DNA of 37,652 bases. Origin: Mariniphaga sp964540165 (GTDB lineage Bacteria > Bacteroidota > Bacteroidia > Bacteroidales > Prolixibacteraceae). Made by a program: the position numbers and the translations under genes. Below, piece after piece: positions 1-7,232 of this stretch. A model generated the notes under the pieces. It was not told where the DNA came from, did no database searches, and saw nothing but the letters and a program-made list of their open reading frames with translations. Where the stretch lies: NCBI GenBank assembly GCA_964540165.1, contig CAZILU010000013.1, forward strand, positions 1 through 37,652. The letters run 5' to 3'. Each line of letters begins with the position of its first letter. The first letter of the stretch is position 1.

Positions 1-61
1 AACCCGGAACCTGTTCTCCGTCCCTCAGGGTTGTGTCGAAAATGTAAAGTCTGTCACTCAT
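1..61 (-). CDS. leuA: 2-isopropylmalate synthase, N-terminal fragment cut by the window edge
   Basis: The minus strand opens at an ATG (59-61) and reads MSDRLYIFDTTLRDGEQVPG to the window edge. DTTLRDGEQ is the N-terminal signature of the DRE-TIM metallolyase family (LeuA, citramalate and homocitrate synthases); the Asp of the RD pair is a metal ligand. LeuA condenses acetyl-CoA with 2-oxoisovalerate, the first committed step of leucine synthesis. Only 20 codons are visible, so the family is clear. The LeuA assignment rests on the close likeness of this start to Bacteroidetes LeuA as I recall it, and on the Leu/Ile-rich leader peptide and attenuator upstream, which fit a branched-chain amino acid operon. 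Citramalate synthase is the main alternative. There is no strong Shine-Dalgarno site; the bases before the ATG are A-rich. Confidence 0.85.
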   Translation of the reverse strand, partial: MSDRLYIFDTTLRDGEQVPG

Positions 62-109
62 TTTTATCTGATTTAATATTTTCTCTGGTTATTTTCAGTT
101 TCGGATCAT

Positions 110-139
110 CTGTTTTTATCCGTTTTTATCCGTTTTTAT
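110..139. repeat. Three tandem copies of a 10-bp unit in the leuA 5' leader
   Basis: The plus strand carries GTTTTTATCC-like units back to back (about 112-121, 122-131 and a last partial copy to about 139). In the leuA transcript they read as AAAAACGGAT repeats. They lie between the attenuator terminator and the leuA start. They could be simple slippage or an unstructured spacer; no function can be read from the sequence. Confidence 0.7.
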
Positions 140-147
140 AAATTGAA

Positions 148-178
148 AAAGCCATCCTCTGTTGATGAGAATGGCTTT
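148..178 (-). terminator. Attenuator terminator hairpin in the leuA leader
   Basis: On the minus strand AAAGCCATTCTC pairs with GAGGATGGCTTT: 12 pairs including one G-U wobble, with a 7-base loop (160-166). A T-rich stretch follows at the 3' end (TTTTTC, then AATTTA). It sits between the leader peptide and leuA, so it would stop leuA transcription. Its 5' arm can pair instead with an upstream segment at 212-222, which makes it a regulated terminator. Confidence 0.85.
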
Positions 179-222
179 CTTATTCCTTCTTTATACGTAT
201 TGTACAACAGACCATCCTCATC
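164..222 (-). promoter_or_regulatory. Antiterminator pairing that competes with the leuA attenuator
   Basis: In minus-strand RNA the segment at 212-222 (GAUGAGGAUGG) is fully complementary, counting one G-U wobble, to the segment at 164-174 (CCAUUCUCAUC). The second segment is also part of the 5' arm of the terminator at 148-178, so the two hairpins exclude each other. The upstream arm overlaps the stop codon of the leader peptide (218-220). A ribosome that finishes the leader would cover this arm and allow termination. A ribosome stalled on the earlier Leu or Ile codons would leave it free and permit read-through into leuA. The base pairing is seen in the sequence; the mechanism is the classical attenuation model and is inferred. 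Confidence 0.8.
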
Positions 223-289
223 TTCTTTTGTGTAGAAGAATAATGCCAATAATCAGGCTGAGTAGTGATATGTTGTTTACGAAATTCAT
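218..289 (-). CDS. Leu/Ile-rich leader peptide of the leuA attenuator
   Basis: A 23-codon ORF starts at ATG (287-289) and stops at TGA (218-220). Its core reads ISLLSLIIGIILLHKRR: five Leu and five Ile codons among 23, including the runs LL, II, II and LL. An AAAAGAG purine run sits just upstream of the ATG. The leader is followed by a hairpin, an antiterminator arm and an intrinsic terminator before leuA, the arrangement of branched-chain amino acid attenuators such as those of the enterobacterial ilv and leu operons. Leucine or isoleucine starvation would stall the ribosome and prevent termination. The hydrophobic peptide could in principle be a small membrane protein, but the overlap of its stop codon with the antiterminator arm argues for a translated sensor. 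Confidence 0.82.
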   Translation of the reverse strand: MNFVNNISLLSLIIGIILLHKRR

Positions 290-312
290 CTCTTTTGCTT
301 ATTGTTTTGCTG

Positions 313-320
313 CAAATATG
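313..320 (-). promoter_or_regulatory. Probable -7 element for the leuA leader transcript
   Basis: The minus strand reads CATATTTG, a one-mismatch copy of the Bacteroidetes -7 consensus TAnnTTTG. A start about 6-7 bases downstream would give a leader of roughly 17 bases before the leader-peptide ATG at 289. No convincing -33 TTTG is seen. Supported mainly by position. Confidence 0.45.
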
Positions 321-366
321 ACAATATTTTTTTAAAATGAAAACATTTCAGTGCTTTTTATTAAAA

Positions 367-388
367 AAATTAATAAACAGATTAATTT
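367..388 (-). terminator. AT-rich terminator downstream of the OstA-like gene
   Basis: On the minus strand AAATTAAT (381-388) pairs with ATTAATTT (367-374) across a 6-base loop, and the T run continues to about 363. It lies just after the TAA of the OstA-like gene and before the leuA leader promoter, so it probably ends the long guaB-to-ostA transcript. Confidence 0.6.
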
Positions 389-393
389 GTCTG

Positions 394-2013
394 TTATTTG
401 GAGCTGGCATCGGGGATAGGGTCCGGGTGATGATTTTTAAAAAGGTCATATCTGGAGAGGGGGCGGATTGTAATTTTCCATTCGAAGCCGTGAAGCAGTT
501 TCTCTTCATCGGTCAGGCTGAACAGGGGTTTGAGGGTTCCTTCGGGCGACTGGAGGATTGATATCCGGTGGATTTTGCTCTCTTTAAACTTCAGGTTTAA
601 TTTACTGCCCTCCACGCGGTTGAGACCGATGATCTCCTCTTCCTGCCTGGCATAGTAAAGGATTTGTCCGCTGCCATCGACATCAATTTTAGCAATTTTA
701 TTGTCAACGATATAGCCGATCATGTGCCGGCCTTTAATCTGATCGAATCTTCCGGAGTCTAATTTTGATATTATAAAACTATTGTTCATTAGGTGAAGTT
801 CGTCCGGAGTGGTGTTATTTTGTTTCATCTCAATAAAATCGGCCGATAACTGGTGCCCTTCTGACCAGAGCACCGGGTTATGATAGAGTCTGATCAGGGA
901 GTCTTTTGTGAAGTAAACCAGTGAATCGCACACCCCCTGTATGTCAGTCCGGAAGAACCGGGTGTCGTTATTGGCGATGATGATTTTTTCGTTGGGGATG
1001 GTATCGGGGATGGTGCGGAGGGTGTCTGCACGGAGAAACAGGGTGTCGTTTTCCGAATAGATCATCACGAGGGCAGAATCGGTTACGGTGGCTCGTTCTG
1101 TGTTTTGATAATAGAGTGCTTGATTTCCAAGGACAATGATTTTCTGGTCAAAGTCTTCGATCCGAACGTTTCCCCGGGCTTCTCCGAGGCTGTCGGATTT
1201 ATTATAGAGAATGTAATTGGCTTTCAAACTCTGTTTTTCATTATAGACCAGGGGATTCTTCAGCAGTTCAGCCTCACCGGTTTGGGTGTCGTACCACCCT
1301 TTCTCTGCATAGAGGGAGTTTGCTGAATCGCGAATGGTAGTCGGGCCCATAATGAAGATTTTGCCGGTTTGTGTATGATAGATCAGGGTATCGCTGGTGA
1401 GGGTGTAGTTTTCGTTATAACCTTCCACATTCCGGGTAAAGTGGACCATATCGTTGTCGATAAAATATTTCCCGATGTCGCTGGTTAGGGTGTTGGTGCT
1501 GTCCACGATCTTTCCATGGTTATCGTAATAGCCGATATTGGCAGCAAGATCGTAGTCCAGGGTATCGGTATAGAGGGTAGTGTTTTTATTTTTCAAAACG
1601 ACGTTGGTATAGGCACTGGCAAAGCTTATGTCTCCGTTGTAGAAAATTTTATTGGCATACAGATGGACCGTGTCTCCCTGGTTGACGTGCACATTTCCAA
1701 AGGCATCAACCTGATTTGTTCCCGTATAGGTGTATGCACTGTCGCACCACATGAGTATTCCTTCGTGTCTGATTCTGACATTGCCAATGAGTCGTTGCGC
1801 ATTGGCGGCAACGTTGTTGTCGGCTGCCAGGTAGTCGGCCTGTTCGATATCGACCCGTTTTTTTTGTTGAGCCGGCGCTATCAATGCTATGAGGAGGAGC
1901 CCTCCGGTCATCATCACAGACAGGACTGCCGGCAACAGAAAATAACGGCCGGTAACTTCGGCCAATTGATTCCGAAGGGTGGTATTGCAGTTATGTATTC
2001 CGGACAAGATCAA
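394..2013 (-). CDS. OstA-like (LptA-family) organic solvent tolerance / LPS transport protein
   Basis: A secreted beta-strand-rich protein of up to 539 residues. It has many short repeats of the OstA/LptA kind (patterns such as GNVRI, GNVHV, DTLxY, ADTL) and a hydrophobic signal segment (about residues 26-48) ending in APAQQ. OstA/LptA proteins form beta-jellyroll filaments that carry lipopolysaccharide from the inner to the outer membrane. The acidic, Asn-rich C-terminal half is typical of the Bacteroidetes version, which is larger than proteobacterial LptA. The start is uncertain: the longest frame begins at a TTG (2011-2013), which gives the better signal peptide (a basic residue before the hydrophobic core). 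The first ATGs are at 1912-1914 and 1909-1911 and would leave a signal without basic residues. It is the last gene of a run with MoxR and three PPIase-like proteins, which fits outer-membrane biogenesis. Confidence 0.85.
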   Translation of the reverse strand: MILSGIHNCNTTLRNQLAEVTGRYFLLPAVLSVMMTGGLLLIALIAPAQQKKRVDIEQADYLAADNNVAANAQRLIGNVRIRHEGILMWCDSAYTYTGTNQVDAFGNVHVNQGDTVHLYANKIFYNGDISFASAYTNVVLKNKNTTLYTDTLDYDLAANIGYYDNHGKIVDSTNTLTSDIGKYFIDNDMVHFTRNVEGYNENYTLTSDTLIYHTQTGKIFIMGPTTIRDSANSLYAEKGWYDTQTGEAELLKNPLVYNEKQSLKANYILYNKSDSLGEARGNVRIEDFDQKIIVLGNQALYYQNTERATVTDSALVMIYSENDTLFLRADTLRTIPDTIPNEKIIIANNDTRFFRTDIQGVCDSLVYFTKDSLIRLYHNPVLWSEGHQLSADFIEMKQNNTTPDELHLMNNSFIISKLDSGRFDQIKGRHMIGYIVDNKIAKIDVDGSGQILYYARQEEEIIGLNRVEGSKLNLKFKESKIHRISILQSPEGTLKPLFSLTDEEKLLHGFEWKITIRPLSRYDLFKNHHPDPIPDASSK

Positions 2014-2086
2014 TATGGTATATTCTATGTTGTGTTGTCGGATCGGTATCGGTGGCAGCGAACTTCTGGTATCGCTTGTATCCGGT

Positions 2087-3049
2087 TCAGATCAGTTGTT
2101 CGATGATCTGGTTGATGGAGATATTTTCGGCTTCAGCTTTATAGTTTTTGATAATTCGGTGCCTGAGGATGGAGGGAGCTACGGCAATGACATCTTCAAT
2201 GTCGGGAGAGTACTTCCCTGCCAGGGCCGCATGGGTTTTTGCCCCGACCACCAGGTATTGGGAGGCTCTGGGGCCGGCACCCCATTTCAGATACTGATTG
2301 GCTACTTTGGCACCGCTGCTATTTCCCGGCCGTGTTTTTGCCGCTAATGAAACGGCAAAATTCAGGACATTATCGTTGATTGGTATTTTGCGTATCAGAT
2401 TCTGGAAAAAGATGATCTCTTTTTGGGTGATCACCGGTTTCAGGTCGAATTTCAAATCAGAAGTGGTATTTTTCACGATGGTAATCTCATCTTCATAACT
2501 TGGGTAGTCGAGCCAAACGGAGAACATGAACCGGTCGAGTTGAGCTTCAGGCAGGGGATAGGTCCCCTCCTGTTCGATTGGATTTTGAGTAGCCAGAACA
2601 AAAAACGGATCGTCCAGTTCAAATCGTTGGCCGGCAGCAGTTACGGCACGTTCCTGCATCGCTTCAAGAAGGGCGGACTGGGTTTTTGGAGGTGTCCGGT
2701 TGATCTCATCTGCCAGGATGATATTGGCGAAGAGGGGGCCCTGGATGAACTTAAACTGACGCTCTTTGTCCAGAATTTCTGTGCCAATAATATCGGAAGG
2801 CATCAGGTCAGGTGTGAACTGAATCCGGTTATACTTAAGTCCTAAGATTCTGGCTATGGTGGTTACGAGTAACGTTTTTGCCAGGCCGGGCACTCCGATC
2901 AACAGAACATGTCCCCGGCTGAACAGTGCTACCAGAACCTGGTTTACTATCTCATCCTGCCCATAGATTACCCTGGTAATCTCTTTTTTTAACTCATTAT
3001 ATTTGCTTTTCAGGGCATCCAGTGCCTGCACATCGTTTTTAAAATCCAT
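2087..3049 (-). CDS. MoxR-family AAA+ ATPase
   Basis: A 320-residue AAA+ protein. Walker A is GVPGLAKT (residues 52-59) and Walker B is LADEINR (112-118), followed by the MoxR-typical TPPKTQSALLEAMQE. The segment FVLATQNPIEQEGTYPLPEA contains sensor 1, and a C-terminal lid domain follows. MoxR ATPases act as chaperones that insert cofactors or help assemble complexes, usually with von Willebrand factor A (DUF58) partners. No such partner lies next to this gene; it sits between the SurA-like PPIase (28-base gap) and the OstA-like gene, so a role in envelope assembly is plausible but inferred. The ATG at 3047-3049 gives the standard family N terminus. Confidence 0.93.
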   Translation of the reverse strand: MDFKNDVQALDALKSKYNELKKEITRVIYGQDEIVNQVLVALFSRGHVLLIGVPGLAKTLLVTTIARILGLKYNRIQFTPDLMPSDIIGTEILDKERQFKFIQGPLFANIILADEINRTPPKTQSALLEAMQERAVTAAGQRFELDDPFFVLATQNPIEQEGTYPLPEAQLDRFMFSVWLDYPSYEDEITIVKNTTSDLKFDLKPVITQKEIIFFQNLIRKIPINDNVLNFAVSLAAKTRPGNSSGAKVANQYLKWGAGPRASQYLVVGAKTHAALAGKYSPDIEDVIAVAPSILRHRIIKNYKAEAENISINQIIEQLI

Positions 3050-3078
3050 TATATAAGTACTTTAGCGCGAAGGGTTTT

Positions 3079-4437
3079 TTATTTAATCCAGTTTTTGAAT
3101 GTAAAGTTGCAGTTCGAATAGGTATTGTCTATTCGAATATACGTTTGTGCCTGTTTATCTGCAATCCATTTTTCAAGCACATTTTCCCGTTTTTTCTCGA
3201 GGAACAGATCGGAGAGGAACTGATAGTCGTTTTGCAGATCGGCTTTGTGGGCATCGACTTTATTTATCAGTCTCACGACTTGAAACGCCGACTGCCGGGT
3301 TTCCGGATCGATCACTTCGAAGGGGTCTGATATTTCCCCGATTTTTAGTTTTGAAAGAACTTTGCTAATGCTTCCATCGAGTTCTTCTTCCGTAAATTTT
3401 GAGGATAAGTTGTTGGGATTGATTGCCAGTCCGCCATTGTTCCGGGTGTTTTTATCCATAGAGAAATAAGCCGCTGCTTCGGCAAAGGTGATTTTCTCTT
3501 TCCGTATGGCATCGGCGATGCTGTCCAGGCGGTTTTTTGCTTGCGTGATTGCTTCGGGCGTAGCTTTTGGGATTTTCAGTATATGGCGTGTGTTAACTTT
3601 GTCGCCATTACGTTCGATGCGTTGAATGATATGGTATCCAAATTCACTCTCCACGACATTCGAGATGGCACCATCTTTCAGATTAAAAGCAACGGCAGCA
3701 TAGGCAGGATCTAACTGGGCCCGGCCGGCAAATCCGATCTCTCCTCCGCTGCTGGCGGAGGGTCCATCCGAGTACATAATGGCCATGGCCGGGAAGCTCG
3801 ATCCTCCTTCGATTCTGCGCTTCAGATCACGCAGCTCCGCTTTTAACCGGTTCTCCTCTTCCATGGATATTTCAGGCCGAAGGGTGATTTGGGCATACTC
3901 ATAGTGCGTGGGCATTGTGGGTATCTCTTCATCTTTCAGACTGCGGTAAAACTGACGGACTTCGGAGGGAGTACTGGTAATTTCTTTGACAATCTTGTCG
4001 CGCATACTGGAGCTCATTAGCTGGTCTCTGACTACCATCCGCATCTCCGACCGGATCGTGGCAATCGGTTTCTTGAAAAAGTTTTCTACGGCCCGTTCCG
4101 ACCCAAAATGAGAAAGGTACATTTGTAATTGCGCATTCATCTGCTGGTTTACCTGACTGTCGGATATTTCAATCAGGGTATCTAACTCAGCTTCTGCAAT
4201 CAGGAGTTTGTCTATCAGGTATTTCTCCAGGATTTCACATTTCATGTCTCCATCGGAGGTAACTCCCTGTGCCATTTGATCGATATACATTTTTTCGATA
4301 TCCGATTTCAAAACGATATTGCCACCGACCACAGCTACAACCTCGTCTATTATCTTATCCTGCGCTGATCCCTGGTAAAAAAAGAGCAGGAGAATCAGGG
4401 TCAGTGTGCCTGAAATCAGAAATTTAATTTGTTTCAT
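3079..4437 (-). CDS. SurA-like periplasmic peptidyl-prolyl cis-trans isomerase
   Basis: A 452-residue secreted protein with a signal peptide ending near GSAQ (residue 26), a SurA N-terminal chaperone helix region (about 28-165), and two parvulin domains (about 178-278 and 282-390). The first carries SDGPSASSGGEIGF and FGYHII, the typical parvulin core. SurA-type proteins escort unfolded beta-barrel proteins across the periplasm to the outer-membrane assembly machinery. The length and domain order match SurA. Its start overlaps the end of the upstream lipoprotein gene by 14 bases, showing translational coupling. Three related genes in a row suggest a specialised chaperone set; the division of labour cannot be read from the sequence. 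Confidence 0.9.
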   Translation of the reverse strand: MKQIKFLISGTLTLILLLFFYQGSAQDKIIDEVVAVVGGNIVLKSDIEKMYIDQMAQGVTSDGDMKCEILEKYLIDKLLIAEAELDTLIEISDSQVNQQMNAQLQMYLSHFGSERAVENFFKKPIATIRSEMRMVVRDQLMSSSMRDKIVKEITSTPSEVRQFYRSLKDEEIPTMPTHYEYAQITLRPEISMEEENRLKAELRDLKRRIEGGSSFPAMAIMYSDGPSASSGGEIGFAGRAQLDPAYAAVAFNLKDGAISNVVESEFGYHIIQRIERNGDKVNTRHILKIPKATPEAITQAKNRLDSIADAIRKEKITFAEAAAYFSMDKNTRNNGGLAINPNNLSSKFTEEELDGSISKVLSKLKIGEISDPFEVIDPETRQSAFQVVRLINKVDAHKADLQNDYQFLSDLFLEKKRENVLEKWIADKQAQTYIRIDNTYSNCNFTFKNWIK

Positions 4438-5302
4438 CTTTTGCTATATTATGGATCTTAAAACTGTTCTTATTAACTCCTTCCCGGTAAACATTATTTT
4501 CTATGTCGCGTAAAAATTCGATTTTTCGGCGATTCAAAATTAAACTTTTAATATGATCATGGACATATTCTAACGGAGCTTGTTCATTTTTGATTTTATA
4601 ATCGTGAATGGTAACCAGATAATATGAAGTGGAATCGGTATGTTCCAGAAATTGATATTTCTCCAGGTATTGGTCCGGGTTTTCGACGGTAAGCGGTATG
4701 TTTTTTAATATCTGGTCGAAGCGAATCCAGCGGTTGGTGATAATGTCGTAACTATTGGCATATTGAACGCAGAAGTCGCGAAGCAGTTGTATCCCCTCTT
4801 CGGAGGTATCTCCGGACATCTCTTTCAGCCGTTGCGGATCGCCTGACTCTTTCGGTAATTTCATATAGATGGCTTTTACAATGCTGTGATCGAGGATGAA
4901 ATTTTCGGGATTGGCTGTGTACCATTCCCGGATCTGGTTTTCGGTGATCATCGTATCCATTCGTTGAGCCATCAGTTCGTTTTTGTATTTGAATATGATC
5001 AGGGAGTTTCGGTATTCAGCTAACTCTTTTTCAACATTTTTTAATTCTGCCGACAGGTTCTCTTCTGCTTTGCGAAGGAGCAACTCCTGACGGACCCACT
5101 TCCGGATATAGTCGTCGGCCAAGGCTGTACTGTCCTCTTTGGAGACTTCAGACGGGATGACTGCTGAGACCTCCGACAGGTGAAGTTTTTTTATTCCAAC
5201 TTCGGCTACGACCAAATCTTTCGCTCCCGGCCCCAGGGTACATTGAACCAGCAGGGCTATGAGCAGAAACATTGACGGGTATATGTAGCGCATATCAGAC
5301 AT
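4424..5302 (-). CDS. Lipoprotein with SurA/PpiC-like N-terminal region but no recognisable parvulin core
   Basis: A 292-residue predicted lipoprotein. A hydrophobic signal ends in the lipobox LLVQC with Cys at residue 21. The sequence then resembles the helical chaperone half of SurA/PrsA proteins (KWVRQELLLRKAEENL, about residues 67-82). The centre, where a parvulin domain would lie, keeps only scattered likeness (for example SIVKAIYMKLPKE) and lacks the GG..G.F and FGYH motifs seen in both neighbours, so isomerase activity is doubtful. It overlaps the upstream PPIase gene by 8 bases (ATGTCTGA) and the downstream SurA-like gene by 14. A second ATG at 5291-5293, just past the upstream stop, is an alternative start. 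It may be an accessory chaperone subunit; this is inference. Confidence 0.75.
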   Translation of the reverse strand: MSDMRYIYPSMFLLIALLVQCTLGPGAKDLVVAEVGIKKLHLSEVSAVIPSEVSKEDSTALADDYIRKWVRQELLLRKAEENLSAELKNVEKELAEYRNSLIIFKYKNELMAQRMDTMITENQIREWYTANPENFILDHSIVKAIYMKLPKESGDPQRLKEMSGDTSEEGIQLLRDFCVQYANSYDIITNRWIRFDQILKNIPLTVENPDQYLEKYQFLEHTDSTSYYLVTIHDYKIKNEQAPLEYVHDHIKSLILNRRKIEFLRDIENNVYREGVNKNSFKIHNIAKDETN

Positions 5303-7187
5303 GAGGAATCGTTTTCAGTAATCGCTGGTTTATTTTTACTTTGTACTTTTTATGCAGCTTCTTTAGCCACTCATTTTCAAGAAAATTTTGATATTCGGAT
5401 ATGTACAGTCCTTTTGCTTCATCGAGCGTTTTGGGTGCCGGAGGCAATGTTTGTCCCCGCACTATGGTCAGCTGCGGTGAATATCCTGACGGGGCTGGTT
5501 CGTGCCATATCTGGTGATCGATCACCGGATGATCGCCTTTCTCCCATACTCCTTTTCGGATTTCAACGTTTACCTCATCCTGGTTTAGGATCTCTTTGAT
5601 CTCCTCGTTCTCTGTCCCGGCATCGATCAGTTTCTCTGCTTTTTCGCGGGTTTCCGGATCCTTGCAAGTGATGATCACGCCATCAAAACGCTCCTGCCAG
5701 CTGAACTTTTCGCGGTGATTGCGATAAAAAGCATTTAGCCCTGCACTGTCCTGGCCAGCAAACCGCCAGATCTTCTCTTCCATGATATTGAAGAGCAGCA
5801 ATCCATCATGGTACTCCTGCATCAGGTATCTGAATTCAGGGTATTTATCTTCCAGTTTCCGATCCTCGAGCGCCAGGATCTCCTCTTCGGTCCAGGCCTC
5901 AAAATGGTCACGAAAAGTACCATGGGTAATCTGTTTTTTTTGAAGATAATTAATGAATTCCTGCACGCTGTATTCGCTCTGATCAATGGTAAAGAGGGGC
6001 ATATCACCCGGCAGGTCAGCGGCGACCTCTTTATTAGCAATGGCATCCAGGTTTTCTGTATGGCAGGTATATCCATAGATCTTTTTTAGCTGGCTAAGGA
6101 AAGCCTGCCTGCTGTTGTTATTCCGGTGCGGATCTTTTTTTATCCGCTCTTCGAGTTCCTCTTTTTTGTCGTCGAAGGAGGGGGGAGGGCGGTGGTCCAG
6201 TTTTTTAATGATGTGGTATCCAAAGGGTGTTTCAACGGGTTTGGAGATCTCACCCGGATTTTTCAGTTGAAATGCAGGTTCGGCAAATTCAGGGATCATC
6301 TGACCGGCAGAGAACCAGGGCATCTCGCCTCCCTGCACGGCTGACCGCTCATCGTCAGAGTGCAGCCGCGCCAGTTCTGCAAAGTCGGCACCCCGGGTAA
6401 GGGCGATATAGAGGGAGTCAATTTCATCTTTTTTATCCTCCCTGGTGAAAATATCCCCCTCTCCGGGGAACATTTTCATGATATGGGCCACCTTAATTTC
6501 CCCGGGATTTTCACGAACATCATGCACCTTGATCAGGTGGTAACCATAGGATGTACGTACCGGTTGGGATATCTCCCCCACGGGTGTACTGAAGGCGGCA
6601 TTTTCGAAAGGAGTGATCATTTGAAACGCAGAGAAGTATCCCAGGTTTCCCCGGTTCATCTGTGCCGAGGGATCTTCGCTGTACTGCACTGCTGCTTCAG
6701 AGAAATCCTTTCCGGAGATCAGCTCTTCCCGTATACGGTTAATTTTTTCCAGAACGGAGTTCTCCTCACCGGGAGAGGCATTTTCATCGGCTAAAAGGAG
6801 AATATGACTGGCATTGATCTGTTTGGTCGTTCGTTCATAGAGCTCTCTTACCATGGTCTCATCATATTTCATGTCGGTGAGGTAGGGTGCAGCCAGCTCT
6901 TTTCGGTACCCGGCCAGCTCATCGCGAAATGTTTGAACGGTATCCATTTTTAGATTCATCGCTTCCAAAACCTTTAATTTGAAATCGATGTATAATTTAA
7001 TATACTCTTCCGGTGTTTTGGCATCGGACTCTTCCAACAGATTCTGGTTGTTTTTCCGGTATATTCTTTCAAATTCAGCTTTGGTAACCCGGGTATCTTC
7101 AATGGTTATCAACACCTCCTTTTTCTGGGCATTCAGTTGCAGGTGGCAGGTTATGAGCAGAATCGTTAACCGAACGATGAATTTCAT
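5295..7187 (-). CDS. Two-domain parvulin peptidyl-prolyl isomerase (PpiC/PrsA-like)
   Basis: A 630-residue secreted protein. The signal peptide (residues 1-20) ends LQLNA before QKKE. A helical N-terminal region follows (about 25-120), then two parvulin domains (about 123-222 and 231-345). Domain 1 starts NASHILL and has the core RGNLGYFSAFQM and YGYHLIK. Domain 2 starts KVAHIMK and has GGEMPWFSAGQM and FGYHIIKK. The remaining C-terminal 280 residues are charged and helical, with no known domain that I recognise. It probably helps outer-membrane or periplasmic proteins fold. It lies 45 bases after guaB with no TAnnTTTG box or terminator between, so it is likely co-transcribed with guaB, and it overlaps the downstream lipoprotein gene. 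Confidence 0.9.
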   Translation of the reverse strand: MKFIVRLTILLITCHLQLNAQKKEVLITIEDTRVTKAEFERIYRKNNQNLLEESDAKTPEEYIKLYIDFKLKVLEAMNLKMDTVQTFRDELAGYRKELAAPYLTDMKYDETMVRELYERTTKQINASHILLLADENASPGEENSVLEKINRIREELISGKDFSEAAVQYSEDPSAQMNRGNLGYFSAFQMITPFENAAFSTPVGEISQPVRTSYGYHLIKVHDVRENPGEIKVAHIMKMFPGEGDIFTREDKKDEIDSLYIALTRGADFAELARLHSDDERSAVQGGEMPWFSAGQMIPEFAEPAFQLKNPGEISKPVETPFGYHIIKKLDHRPPPSFDDKKEELEERIKKDPHRNNNSRQAFLSQLKKIYGYTCHTENLDAIANKEVAADLPGDMPLFTIDQSEYSVQEFINYLQKKQITHGTFRDHFEAWTEEEILALEDRKLEDKYPEFRYLMQEYHDGLLLFNIMEEKIWRFAGQDSAGLNAFYRNHREKFSWQERFDGVIITCKDPETREKAEKLIDAGTENEEIKEILNQDEVNVEIRKGVWEKGDHPVIDHQIWHEPAPSGYSPQLTIVRGQTLPPAPKTLDEAKGLYISEYQNFLENEWLKKLHKKYKVKINQRLLKTIPHV

Positions 7188-7232
7188 TTGAATTAATGTT
7201 GTTATTTGTTAATCAATTAGCATTCGGAAAGA

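Noticed and set aside
110..139. CRISPR-like repeat
   Set aside because: The units are only 10 bases, adjacent, without spacers; a simple tandem repeat. No CRISPR array or cas gene was seen anywhere.
1516..2106. Plus-strand ORF of 196 codons opposite the OstA-like gene
   Set aside because: Antisense to a gene with a signal peptide and OstA repeats; no start signal or likeness to a known family.
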